Made by a program: the position numbers and the translations under genes. Positions 43,141 through 55,200 of a stretch of 64,000 bases of DNA are shown in pieces. Position 1 is the stretch's first letter. Each line of letters opens with the position of its first letter. The stretch spans positions 37,667,501 through 37,731,500 of the forward strand of contig NC_088918.1 in assembly GCF_963576675.1 (NCBI RefSeq), given 5' to 3'. Source of the stretch: Euphorbia lathyris (taxonomy: Eukaryota; Streptophyta; Magnoliopsida; Malpighiales; Euphorbiaceae). Under the pieces are notes generated by a model that had not been told where the DNA came from, did not search any database, and was given only the letters and a program-made list of their open reading frames with translations.

Positions 43141-43214
43141 CTTTCTATCGATTCACCTCTGTAAACTACATCAAATTCAATCACACGCCTAGGTGAAACT
43201 GGATAGGTGTCCAA

Positions 43215-43669
43215 TCCGATGAACCCAGGCAGGCCAGAAGCAAAGTTTTTTGGGTTCCTTTCATTTTCACATTTCAGTTAAACTTCTTGCTTGTTCGGGC
43301 CTTTCGGTGTTTTCGGGCCTCCCTCCCTCCCAATCCAATTCATTTGTTTCATTTTTCATTTCGTGTTCAAGAGTAGGAGTGGTGGTAGTGTTGTGTTAAA
43401 TTATTGAGTTAGTGTTAAATAAATTAATTTAATTCAAGTGAAAAATCTATGTTTCGTAATCTGTGTTAATGTGTCAATTTCATATCGTGTTATGTAATTT
43501 TATTATGTATCAATATCAATAATCATTTTTAAAAATATATAACGATATTATAAAATTTTTAAATATTTTATCATTTTTGAATTAGCATGTTACATTTAAA
43601 AATCCGTTAATATTATATTGGGATTGTATAAGGTGCTTCTTTACAAATTGCATGTAATTTTATTATGGT
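43215..43669. other. Upstream region of the TatD-like gene
   Basis: AT-rich intergenic sequence, holding the 5' flank of the minus-strand TatD-like gene. No gene or clear repeat is seen. Confidence 0.5.
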
Positions 43670-43995
43670 CATGTTCGGTAGATAGCTGGTAGTTGTTAGC
43701 TGATTATTAATAGTTGTTTGTTTAAAATGATAAATAAGGATATGATAAAACTTTTATTTAGGATTAAATGGTAGTAATTAGGGGTAAAAATGTCATTCAA
43801 AAGAGATTGAGCAATAAGCTAATTGAAAAAGCTCCTAAAACTAGCATTTTCAAAATTAGCTTTTTGGACCCAATAAGCTCTCTCAAACATATCTTCGTCA
43901 TATACCACTATTAGAGGTTTGACTAGTCAAAACCTCTAAAGTGGCTCAAACCTCTAATTTTATCCAATAAAAAAATGGTTTACCAAACAGGGTTT
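43670..43995. repeat. MITE-like repeat with TGTTCGGTA/TTACCAAACA ends
   Basis: The left edge GTCATGTTCGGTAGATAGCT and right edge TTTACCAAACAGGGTTTA are roughly inverted. The interior (AGCTAATTGAAAAAGCTC, AACCTCTAAAGTGG) is shared in style with the element at 59031-59413. Probably two members of one family. Confidence 0.5.
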
Positions 43996-44865
43996 ATCTC
44001 TATTACAGCTTTCTCTTCTTTGGCATTAAGCGCATAAGACAAATGTCGTTTGGGTTTTGGATTCCAGTTCCATGATCTGGGGAATCTCAAAAGTACGCCT
44101 TTCTCTTCCTTAATGAAAAAATATTCACTCACCCAGTCATGGATGTTATACGTCTTGGAGTGGAAGGGACTGTATCTTGTTTTCCTTTGAAAGGTAACGT
44201 GATCCTCAACCTTTCACCGAGTCATTGAATGTGATGCCCGAAAGGTCTGAGGCCTAAAAGGAATCCCCAAATTACTCGTCAGATAAGAGTCGCAAAGGAG
44301 ATCTACCCAACCATTAGGATGGAGCTGACCCACTAGGATTTCAAATGATTACAAAATTTCTCCTATCGTCTCGGATACCAGATATTGCAAGCTATATGGC
44401 TAATATAGATCGTGAAACATCCGCTAGGTGCTGTGCAGGACGGTGCTAAGGGTCTATGAACAACGCATTCAAGGTCTCTCATCCAAGGGTAAAGACCTTT
44501 CAAGATGTTAATGACTCCTCGAGAAACGAACAACTCTTGGTTTCCATCCTAGGGCTTTTACCCCCTTTTTCCTAGAAGCCAATGAATTAGTTTTCTCCCA
44601 TTCACTAGAGTTTGGGTTAATAACAGTGAGTGTAGTAGTTAATTGCTGCTCCAACTGGGTACCCTCAGAATCCTCTTTGGATAACTCACGAATATCCTCT
44701 TAACTCATGCTAAAAATCCCAGAACTATGAACACATGAAAGGAAAAATTGAAACCAGAAAATTAACTACAGAGTTAGTAGAAAGACTTACATGTCAAAGC
44801 TTGAGACGAAGATGCTGAAGAAAAACTTTGAAAATGAAGAAGATGAACTCTAAGGAGAAAACCAC

Positions 44866-44910
44866 TAGGACGTGTCAAATAGTTGTAAAACTCATTTTTG
44901 ACACGTCCTA
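44866..44910. repeat. 14-bp perfect inverted repeat
   Basis: Arms TAGGACGTGTCAAA and TTTGACACGTCCTA are separated by 17 bases. A hairpin-forming segment of unknown role. Confidence 0.85.
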
Positions 44911-45430
44911 TGATACCCACAAAATAGAGAGAGAAAGTCAAGTAGTTGTGAGAAAAAAAGAAGAAGGGGAAGAAGAAGGGGAATTAGTTGTAACAAATCT
45001 TTGAATGGAAGAGTTTTAAGGGTATTATGAAACCTTAGTTGCGTTTAAAATAGATTCGACATGCCGTGTGAGAAGATCAAAAGAGAGAGAAAGAGGCATG
45101 ATGCATAGAGATAGAGAGGAAATAAAGAGTTTTTAAGGAGGTTTAGTTTATGTATTTTTGTAATTTGAAATTTTAAATATGAATTATAACCCATTCTTTT
45201 GTGTGCAAATTCAAAGCTTAGTTAATTTACACACAAAAAAGGGGGAAAATTATTAGCCCATAAAATAAAATTTTCATTTTATTCCAAACAAGAGCATATG
45301 ATAAAAAAAATTAGCATACATTTTTAAGAAAAAGATTAAAAAAATAAGAAAATAAAAGAAAGGAATAAAAATATATCCTAGCTATCTTTATTTTTCAGCA
45401 GCCACAAAATAGCCAACACGCTGGTCAAAG

Positions 45431-45538
45431 CCACACGACGTGTGACTTTTAATATAAACATTATGCTCGAAGAATTTAATTCCACATGTTGTATGACTAT
45501 ACCCACACGTCGTGTGACTACACCCACACATCATGTGG
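45431..45538. repeat. Cluster of four CCACACGWCGTGTG-like palindromes
   Basis: CCACACGACGTGTGAC (45431), CCACATGTTGTATGAC (45482), CCACACGTCGTGTGAC (45504) and CCACACATCATGTGG (45524). Each is wholly or partly self-complementary. Confidence 0.75.
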
Positions 45539-46437
45539 AATTCAAAGGAAATGCGCTTTGGTCAAGTTTTCGAGGCTCGGAACAATGGGTTCTTTGCTGA
45601 GCAATGAAGGTTTCAGAAACTAGACGTCTCAAGGAACCCACGGGTTATTTTTGGAGCCAAAACTAAGTCAAATTTCAGAAATTGATGTTTTAAACATGTA
45701 TATATTTTTGCCCACTTCCTAAAAAATTTCTTCCAATACCCACTATCCATGAACACATATGTCTAGAAAGTGGAAAGAGTGGAAGGGGTGGGAATGTGTG
45801 TGAGTGAATTTAGGAAAGAGTGAGAGGATATTATAACTTCTACATAAAAACTATAAATAGTGGCCAAAGCTCAACCAAACATCTAAACAAATAAATACAA
45901 CAAACCCGACTTCATGTCCTATTTTCTTTAACATTCAGGCCCCAAATTTCATGTTTCCAAGCTTCAAATCACTCTTTAGAGATCAATTTTCAAGTTCCAA
46001 TCTTTTGTTTGTAAATCTCGAGCCTAAAAATTAACGTTTTTCTCGCCCAAAACTCATAAAAGTTAATCTTTGCCCCCCTTTCAAACATTCTGCCTAATAG
46101 TTTTGTTTTAACCTTTTTGACCCTTACAGTCCATTTCTATCCTAATTTTTTATGCACATTTGTTCCTAAATCCTAAATTTAACTTTGGCTTTCATTTCGT
46201 CTATTTGTGCCCAAACACTCATTTTACAAGCCCTTTTCGAGCCCCTAATTTCTACACCGTTTATTTCCTTGCTACCCGACCACGTTCATTATTCCGTTTC
46301 AACCCTTTAAAGCTCGTTTTTGTCTGAAACTTTCGCTCTATTTCCATCCTTTATATCCCAAATTTAGTTATAGGTTTTTGTTTCACCTTAATTCGTGCCC
46401 GAAAACTCATTTTACAAGCCATTTTCAAACCCCCAAT

Positions 46438-47791
46438 TGTTGGTCCCGTATTATGTAAGAATTAGTTCCTAAGAAGGGGGGGGGGGGGGGGGGGGTTAAT
46501 GGAACTATTTAGGATTTAAAAAATTTACCCAAGTAAAAATATTTCTTACATCATAATAGACAGTTCTGAGGATAAATATTTAAGGTTCAGAGGCAACTTT
46601 AGTTGATCAACAACTAAGATTGATTATGTTCTTAGTTCGAAGGATAACGCCTCAAAAGAGCTTCCGAACTTATCACAATTTAAACAGAACTCTGACTAGT
46701 TTATGATTACGAAATATAAAAGCAAACAATAAAGGAGTAGGAGTTAGAGAGAGTGATACTCAGCTGTTTTATCTTGGTTCGGCCTCCTGCCTACATCCAA
46801 TCCCTGGAATTCCTCTTCCGAGCTTTAATCCACTACTGAGCTCTTTCTGGTAGAGCATAAACCCTTACAATAGCTATTGAGCAATTACAGAGTACCTTCC
46901 TCTATAATCCTACACTTAGAACTATCTAACTCTGTTTGCTAAATACCGAACAAACAGAGCTTCCGAACTAATATTAAAGATTGATAAGTTTTGTTCTAAT
47001 CTAAGAACACTTTGAAAGATCTAAAGAAATGATTACACAGAAAAATAAAGAATTTTGTGTAACGTTCTTGCTTTGCTTTGCTTGGAACTTCAAGAAAATG
47101 ATTCACTCAGAATTTGTGCGTTGAAGATCAAGTTCCAAAGTAGCAAATGAGAGGCCTTTTATAGTTGACACCTGAAGGGTGTGGCATTTCAAATTTCGAA
47201 ATAACCGTTGGGAGGGAAACGCTCTTCTGTCGCTTTCATTCCACAGAAGCCAATGTCAACAGCCAATAATCTTCTATCTTTTACCGTTGGTTTGTCTGTT
47301 GCGTTGTGCTTCAGAGTTGGTCGTAAGCAGACTGGTTGGTTTAACCAAATCAGGCAAAGTTCTCAGGTTGACAAGGAGACAAGCCGTCTGTTGGTTTTGA
47401 ATCTTTCCTTATTTGGTGAGGTTTTGTTAGTTGCGCAGAAGTCAACTCTTGATCTTGTCCAACGTGGTTGCTCTTGTCTAACGTGGCTTGATCTTTGTCT
47501 TCCGGATTGATATTATCTTTGAGACACATAGGCAAGCTTCTGGATCCTTCTGCTTGTTGGGCTGGAGTTTGATCCACAAGCATTTGTGCAATGGGCTTGG
47601 ATGTAAAGGCTTAAGGCCTTTTCTAATTTCTTTGAACTTAAACTTAATTCATCAACACACTTCAACAAACACATTAGTATAAATCAATCAATCAATCATT
47701 TAATTTTAATGTGTTATTAATTATGGATATATTAATTTAATATAATTTTTTTTATCATAATCAAAATTAATGTGGAAATTGTGTTTCAACA
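46438..47791 (-). mobile_element. Candidate solo LTR of a retrotransposon
   Basis: The plus-strand edges are TGTTGGTCCCG and GTGTTTCAACA, the TG...CA ends expected of an LTR. They interrupt a flanking sequence that otherwise reads CCCCAAT|TTCTACACC, as seen uninterrupted in a related repeat near 46235-46260. A TATA box (CTATAAAAGGCC on the minus strand, near 47155-47166) indicates transcription toward the left. The five-base flanks (CCAAT and AAAAT) agree only partly. No internal domain or second LTR was found. Confidence 0.5.
46476..46495 (+). repeat. G20 homopolymer
   Basis: Twenty consecutive G inside the candidate solo LTR, about 40 bases from its edge. Such a run can form G-quadruplexes. 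Its exact length may be subject to sequencing error. Confidence 0.8.
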
Positions 47792-50106
47792 AAAATTTCT
47801 ACACCATTTTTAGCATTGTTGTTCAGCCATGTTCATTAATCTGTTTCGACCCTTTAAAGCTCGTTTTTGTCTGAAACATCTCCTTTATTCTCATCCCTTA
47901 TATCCTAACTTTAATTTTAGGCTTTCTCGCTTAAATACACCTCCGAAAACTCATTTTACTAGCTATTTTCGAATCCCAAAATACATTCTCTTACCAAAAA
48001 TATGGTAATCCACTTGTTCTACTTTTGGCCATTATCTGCTTAAGTTCCACAAACTAAATTGAGTACGCTTTTCACCAAGCATTCAAGTCGCTCATTTTGC
48101 TCGTGAATTTGAAGCCGATCGTAGCTCAAGGCCTCGTCGAAATAGCCATTTGTTGGCTTTAAATTTGTTATTTTCAATTCCAGTTCTGTTATTGTTATTT
48201 CAATTTTATTTTCAGATTTCCATTTCTGTCATTAATTTGTTTTAGATTCAATTCTGCAAATTGATTTAGCTATATTTTGAATAGAAATGATTTCAATTGT
48301 AATTTCTTGTTTTCGCCTAGGCACTTGTAATCAAACTATTTTCATCAATAAAATAGAATTTTCTCCAAAAATCCTCGTATTAATTTCGCATTTCAATTCT
48401 ATTTATTTTACTCGTATTAGCCATAAATCATCTAGAAAATCTTTTATAGCAGAGCTAGGAACTTATGAAGGATTTTTTCAATCATTGTGTCCATCGTCAA
48501 TCGCTTAATTTAGAGTTCAAGTTTTTTCGCGCATTATTCATAACGTTAATCGTCAAAATCAATTGGGAATTAGTTTTCCTGACACGACCGCATCCAATCC
48601 ACACGTGACAAGGTTGAAATTAGTAATATTACAAAAATATCGTTAACAAATAGTAAATGGTTTATTATTTTGGTTCCTATTAGTTTTAGGTTAAAAAAAT
48701 CCTATATAAAGCTAAAGCTAGAGCTTTATTAAGTAAATACTTTCAAGAGAGATAAACTAGATAGGTTATTCTGAAGAAAATGAACCTTTTTCTCATGATT
48801 TTCTCCTCCCTAGCCGAGCCGACCCTCCTCCCAAGTTTGTTCATTATTCGTTCGAAGTTCAAGTATCAGAGTTCTACCATAGTAGGTGGTTCTAGTACAA
48901 GTCTCTGCGTGTGAAACGATAGAGGGAGTTCAATCTTCAGCTCCCCAATCTCAAAGGGAACATCTCTCTTTCCTCAGTGAAAGATATTTTAATCTTTAAC
49001 CTAATCTACGTGTTTTTGATCTTGTGTTAAAAGGTTTTTTTAGGATTAAAATTGTTTTTTGCCTTTTAATCGGTACTAGAAACTTTCTTCACAAGTTGTA
49101 TTTTCAGATATAGCAACACGCCTAATTATTTCTTCAGCTTTCTCTAGTTTTCCCTTCATTTCTGCCATTCAAAGGCGTGTTCTTTCCACATTATGTTGAC
49201 AGTTTCTTGGACAGAGCCAACGTTATCCGTTAATCGTTTGGTGATTTTGTCCAAAAGCATATGTTTTGTGGCCCTAGGATGTCAACATTATCTTTCATCT
49301 CTCGATCTAGGTTTTTATTAACCTGTAAAATCCGACGTGTTTCATTTTCTGCCTCCTTTTAGGTTCTAAGCCCCGAACGTGTGTTAGAGGAGGGAAAGGC
49401 ATTTGAGCTGTTCAAGCGAGCCATGGTTTCAGTCAGTCCACGCTCATCGCACCAGTCCACTTCCATCGCACCAATTTGAGGTGGTTGAATCTTGCAGATC
49501 CTTGAGCAAGCCTGAAATAGGACAGAAAAAGGTTCAAATGAGGGGTCAAGGAATGACGATTCCGTCCGATATTTAAGTAAGTTTTCAGGGATATGAAGAG
49601 GACGAACACAAGAGTGATAAAAAAATCTGTGAGAAATGAGCTAATGATTGAATATGTACCTTGAGGCTTGTCTCATTCTATTTATAGCATATTTGGACTG
49701 GCTGAGGGTGTTACAAACCCTAAGGTTTGTGGAGACACATCTCGTTTGTTGATAGGTTGAGTTGTGTACGATTCAAACTTTCCACTTCGTTATTGTCGGG
49801 GTTGGTGGTGACGTGTTGTAGTGGCTTGATCTCCAACCGAATCTATTACGATGTTCTAATTGTATTACGTGGCTAAATCCTGTCGGTGATCGCGTGCACA
49901 TGTGAACTATTTTATATTGCCAGACATCAAGTATATAAAAATAGTTTGTTTTTTATTTTATTTTTATAGATAGTTGAAAATGGTATATATAAAGAAAGTG
50001 AGAATAATAAAAAAAAAGAACCGCATTGAAAATATCCTAATGCATTCCCCACCTCTCCTGGAACAAAATATATGAAAATAGATTGTTATTCCACCTAAAT
50101 AGGAAA
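47792..50106. other. Repeat-derived intergenic DNA
   Basis: There is continuation of the interrupted repeat (47792-47965), then T-rich LTR-like sequence around 48110-48600 and pyrimidine-rich stretches near 48750-49110. Short ORFs have no domain. I cannot assign element families. Confidence 0.4.
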
Positions 50107-50115
50107 AATAAAATT

Positions 50116-50535
50116 GGCTTAATACATCCGTTGTCTCTGAGTTTGTTCAAAAAAACTTGATTGACCTTAACTTATATGGTGTCTTGTTAGCTCTCTAAAC
50201 TTGCTTCAAATGTCACTATTAAATCCCTAAATCCATAAAAACGCTATAAAATGTATAAAACAGATAGTTAATTTCTTTTAAGGACTAAAAATTAAGAATT
50301 AGGTCTTTATTTTTAAAGTTTTAAATTTTTTTAACGATTTAGATAAATTACAATGTATATCATTTTAAACAAGTTTAAAAGGAAAAATGATCATTGTAAG
50401 CAAGTTCAAGGAGCTAATATGTCATTTTAAATAAATTCAGGTGACGAATATATTATTTTAAATAAGTTTAGAGGATTAATAAGAGACCATGCAAGTTCAG
50501 AAATCAATTTCAACGACCTTTCGATGTATTAAGCC
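50116..50535. mobile_element. Mutator-type MITE with 13-bp TIR and 9-bp target duplication
   Basis: The termini GGCTTAATACATC and GATGTATTAAGCC are perfect 13-bp inverted repeats. AATAAAATT flanks both sides (50107-50115 and 50536-50544), the 9-bp duplication typical of Mutator-like transposition. It is 420 bp with no coding capacity. Confidence 0.88.
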
Positions 50536-50544
50536 AATAAAATT

Positions 50545-52247
50545 GGAGGAAAATAAAAAAGAAAAGAAAGAGACATGTTTGCCCTTGGCCAAATGTTGGA
50601 CGGTAAGTGGAACACGTCAAGTCGTGAACCCAAAAATTTGGAATGATTGTTAAATTTGATATTGGCCACACGAAAAATTATTAATTTAAAGTGAAAAAGG
50701 AAATAGGATAGGACAGTAAAAGAACACGTTGGGCAGGCACAAGGCTAAGCAGAGTCCACAAAATCGCAATCAGCCAATGGGAGTTTGAGTCGTTCATCTC
50801 TTCTTCCCCACTTCCCATCTGATTACGATTTTCCCAACCTTCTTTCATATACTAATATTTTCTTACAAAAAAAATATCTTAAACCATACTTTTTTTAATT
50901 TCCTCCTCTCAATAATACGAGAAATTATATTAAAAATACATCTCCCAACCAAACTTCTCTTTACAATATTTAAATTTGACTTGTTTGAGTAAATTTTTTA
51001 CACTTGTAATTGTTTCATTCTAGTAATTTGTTTTGACCACAAGTTCAGTATTTACTGATTAGAATGATATGAGATTTTGATTTCTAATCTCAAAATAAAT
51101 AGGCATATAATAATTGTAAAAAATAAAATAAATTATTTGAGCTTGTTACTAATAAATACTTTTTTTTTATCTTATAAGTAGTATAATAGAACAATGTAGG
51201 CAATTCAAAATCACCTATCGGAGAATTTGTATACAATTACAACTAATTGTACTTTATTTGAAATTAGGGTAAATGCTATGCTTACTTTGTTTTTAACAAA
51301 ATAAGTCTTACTTTGTGTGTTTTCACCATTGGATTGATTTTTTAATCCACCATTCAATGGTGAAAACACACCAAGTAATAATACTTTGTCAAAAACAAAG
51401 TAACCATAAGCACCTGAAATTAGATATTTTATAGATGATTATTAAAATAAATTATTTTAGGTAGGTCTCAAATTCCAATTTTGTACTTTTATATATTTCA
51501 ATTGCATTTAAAATCTAATATAACTATAATTTTGTGATCGATTTTAATTGATGTCTTTTTTTTAGTATATGAAAAATACATTATTACTGATCTAAATGAT
51601 TAACATATTATAATTATCTCCAATAATTTTTCTATCACGGTTAAATTACATAAGAATAACAATAAGTTTTTAAATGTCGCCCGTTAATATCTAATTATAG
51701 TAGTTAAAAATTATAAGCAACTATGTTATTAAAATATAAAATATTTAATATGAACAATGTTTATTAATCCATAAATAAATTATAAAAATAAAAAATATAA
51801 TATATAAACTAATAAAAATAATTTAAATAACTAAATGTATTTTATTAAATTAAATAAATAGAAATAAGATTTGGTTTAAATCTCAATTTATCAGGTTTGT
51901 CTGACATAGATCGACGTATTGTTACCTACACTTTTTTTTTTTTGATTAAAACGGAGGACTGAGAACGGAATACAGACATCCCAACTATATTGGCACCCCT
52001 GAAGGCCACCCCCATAACCCAAATTGAATAAAAGAATAAAAAATGAGACCTACACTTTTTTTTTAATAACAAAAAAAATATAAATAATTTTCTTTTTCGA
52101 AATACTTCATTTTTATAAACTTCCAATTTTGGAAAGTTCGAATATTGATGATCTTTAAATTATCATTATTATTAATAATAAAAGAAATATGAGAATTAAG
52201 CAATATAAAGATGGTGCGCAAAAGATAAATGGTTGGTTCCAATTAAG
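50545..52247. other. AT-rich intergenic region upstream of the helicase gene
   Basis: No gene is seen. It contains a foldback element at 51271-51413 and long A/T tracts. The promoter of the gene at 52248 must lie in its right part; no TATA box stands out. Confidence 0.5.
51271..51413. repeat. Foldback MITE-like inverted repeat
   Basis: The left half (ATGCTTACTTTGTTTTTAAC, then GTGTGTTTTCACCATTG) and the right half (CAATGGTGAAAACACAC, then CAAAAACAAAGTAACCATAA) are inverted copies with a short centre. They would form a long imperfect hairpin. Confidence 0.8.
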
Positions 52248-55200
52248 ATGGAAGCAAGCTCTGTGTTGAAGCAGTTACCAAGCTGCTTCAGCTTCAGGCT
52301 TCCCCATCAACTACCCAATTCCCATTTCTTATCTTTCTCTTCCTTCATTAATAAATCTCACTCTCTCTTTCTCAATCCCAAATACTCTTTTCCTTCTTTA
52401 TCTCGCCAAAATCATCAATCTGTTTGGAATAGCAGCAATGGCGCCACCAAGCCCAGAACCACCACTTTCAAGAAAAGAAAAGTCCGTCGCAAGAACACTA
52501 TTAGCATCGCCAAAACAAACACCACTAAATCTACCGATACTTCTACTACTAGTACTAGTACTACTTCTGAAAGTTCAGAGGGCGGAAAGTTTGTAATTGA
52601 CGAAGCGAAGAACAAGGAGGAGAAGATAAATGTAAAAGCTTTGCATCAGAACGGAGATCCATTAGGGCGTAGAGATCTTGGTAAGACAGTGGTGAAATGG
52701 TTAAGCCAGGGAATGAGGGCAATGGCGTTGGATTTTGCTTCAGCGGAGGCGGAAGGGGAATTTTCCGAATTTAGGCAGAAGATGGGGTTGGAGGCTGGTT
52801 TGACGTTTGTAATACAGGCGCAGCCTTATATCAATGGGGTTCCTATACCTTCGGGTTTCGAAGCCCTTTGCCTGAAGGCCTGTACTCATTATCCGACGCT
52901 GTTTGATCACTTCCAGAGGGAGTTGCGTGATGTTCTTCACGGCCTACAGCGTAAAGGAACGGTTGAAGATTGGCAGCAAACTGAGTCCTGGAAGTTGCTC
53001 AAGGAGCTTGCCAATTCAGGTCTCTTTTCTCTACCCTGTTAATTTAATTTAGTTTTTCTTTTAAAATTACTAATACTGTTAGATTATCTTTTAGTGTAAG
53101 TGGTTCTTTACATGGTATCATAGCCTTCTAAGTTATGTTGTTTAGAGTTCAAGCCTTGGTAACCCTAGTTATGAATTAAATTTCTGAACAAGGTAGAGTG
53201 AGCCTGTGCTTATAGCATTTAGGCGGGTTCTGTTAGAGATAATAATTACCATTCTTGTCTATAGCTTAAGTTTTGGGTTAAATGGTCCTTCGACAAATAT
53301 TAAACATGTGAATTCCTGAGTATAAGCCATGTATCTGAAGAACATGGTTCATAAGGATTGTCCTTATTGGATGGTTTTAAATTTTAAACTTTAAAATTCT
53401 TGTTATTTACTATGCTGATATAATTCTTGAATTTTCAGTGATGAAATAATTTCATTGCGTAATTTTTCTGTTTAACTTGGAGACTTTGTAATATGCAAGT
53501 AAGACAATTTTATTTATTCCAAATTTAAGGTCGTGAGTCTGGGTTTTGGACTGAGACAGTTAACTTGCAGTTCAGCATAGGGCAGTTGCTAGGAAGGAAT
53601 CTAAGCCTTTGCAAGGAGTTTTGGGGATGAATTTGGACAAGGCCAAGGCAATACAGAACAGGATTGATGAATTTACCAGGAGAATGTCAGAATTGCTCCG
53701 TATAGAGAGGGATGCTGAATTGGAATTTACTCAGGAGGAGTTGAATGCTGTTCCTACACCTGATGAAAGTTCTGACTCTTCTAAGCCAATTGAATTCTTG
53801 GTGAGCCACGGCCAGGCACAGCAAGAGCTCTGTGACACTATTTGCAACTTGACTGCAGTTAGCACATCTACAGGTTACTCAATATTTAACTTTGTCATGA
53901 CTAATTGATTTTACTTGTCTCTTCATCCAAGGTTCTAAAGTGATAATTATCTGTCAAGTAATGAAAGATTTTGGATTTGTATACAGGATTAGGAGGAATG
54001 CATCTTGTACTGTTTAGGGTTGAAAGAAATCACCGGTTGCCTCCAACAACCCTTTCACCTGGAGACATGGTTTGTGTGAGAATTTGTGATAGCAGGGGAG
54101 CAGGTGCGACCTCTTGCATGCAGGGTTTCGTGCACAACCTTGGTGAGGATGGCTGTAGCATCAGTGTGGCCTTAGAATCTCGTCATGGTGATCCCATGTT
54201 CTCTAAGCTCTTTGCAAAGACTGTTCGCATTGATCGTATTCATGGATTGGCTGACACACTCACTTATGAGGTATGTGATAAAGAAATCTTACAGCCATTC
54301 TTTCTATGTATATCATGATAATTTCTATGCGGAAGGTTCACTTGAACATGTCTTCCTCAATTCGAAGATCTTCCATCTTAAAAGGAACAGGAACATATGG
54401 AAAGAAGAATCTAATTGGATTATGGCTTGGTTGTTGTTATGGTTCGTCCTCCAATTTGACATATTCGTTTTTTGGGGGATTCCTTTTAAAAAAATTCAGT
54501 TACATTAAATATGTTATCTTCCATCATAAAACCTGTACCCTTCATGTCTCATTTACCTGCCTGACACATAATGATGGTCTACAACTTTGGGTCTGTGCTT
54601 CTCTCTATTTTAAAGAGATAGAACTTTGACCAATAACATTAGCACTGCACAGACCTTGTGTTGTCTATGCTGCGTTTGTCTTTCTTTTTTTCCTGATCCT
54701 TTAACTCATACCTTTTGGTAGCTCTTCAATTTGATGCTTATGGTCATTGACTTCCTCCTCTCTCAACATGTAAAGTCAGCTGCTAGTCCAATAGCTATGT
54801 GGCATGCCTTAGTTTTTCCAATCTCAAAGGTTTTCTGAAATGACTGGGATCCTCATGTCTATATTTTTCCCCATAGAACTGTTGCTGAAACCTTTGAATT
54901 TCACTGGTAATTTGGTTCCTAATAAACCATATAATTCATCTACGACCATGTCTTGGGCTAAACATTTTGTGTTGGATTAGAATCTAAATTTTCTTGTTGC
55001 TATACTTTTGCAATTAGAGGGTCCAAAACTTGGTTATACCAAAAGATACTTGCTATTGCAAACAGATGTTGCGGATTGATGCGTACTGCATCTTAAAATG
55101 TCATTACAATTCTGTTTTCTGCTTCTCAAATATTTTTTTTTAATTGGCTTTGCAGTTTACTTGCATATTTAATAGCTTCTTGTGATATTCTTGTGAAGCG

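Larger units (their letters stand above)
44000..46437. other. Repeat-derived DNA without a gene
   Basis: No coding region is supported. It holds a 14-bp perfect inverted repeat (44866-44910), a cluster of CCACACGTCGTGTG-like palindromes (45431-45538) and a repeated ~200-bp phrase. That phrase contains CCTTTAAAGCTCGTTTTTGT and CGAAAACTCATTTTACAAGC and recurs at 46190-46440 and 47805-47965. It is likely part of an old retroelement that the insertion at 46438-47791 divided. Confidence 0.45.

Noticed and set aside
42864..43214. 116-residue minus-strand ORF upstream of and across TatD exon 1
   Set aside because: It is out of frame with the TatD exons and ends in a hydrophobic translation of an A/T-rich intron.
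52233..52247. Five extra N-terminal residues on the helicase
   Set aside because: The codon at 52233 is TTG, not ATG; the first in-frame ATG is at 52248.
55193..55198. Start of a separate helicase ORF at 55193
   Set aside because: The codon is GTG and the sequence TGTGAAG|CGTAAC is a 3' splice site; exon 4 begins at 55199 and joins exon 3 in phase.
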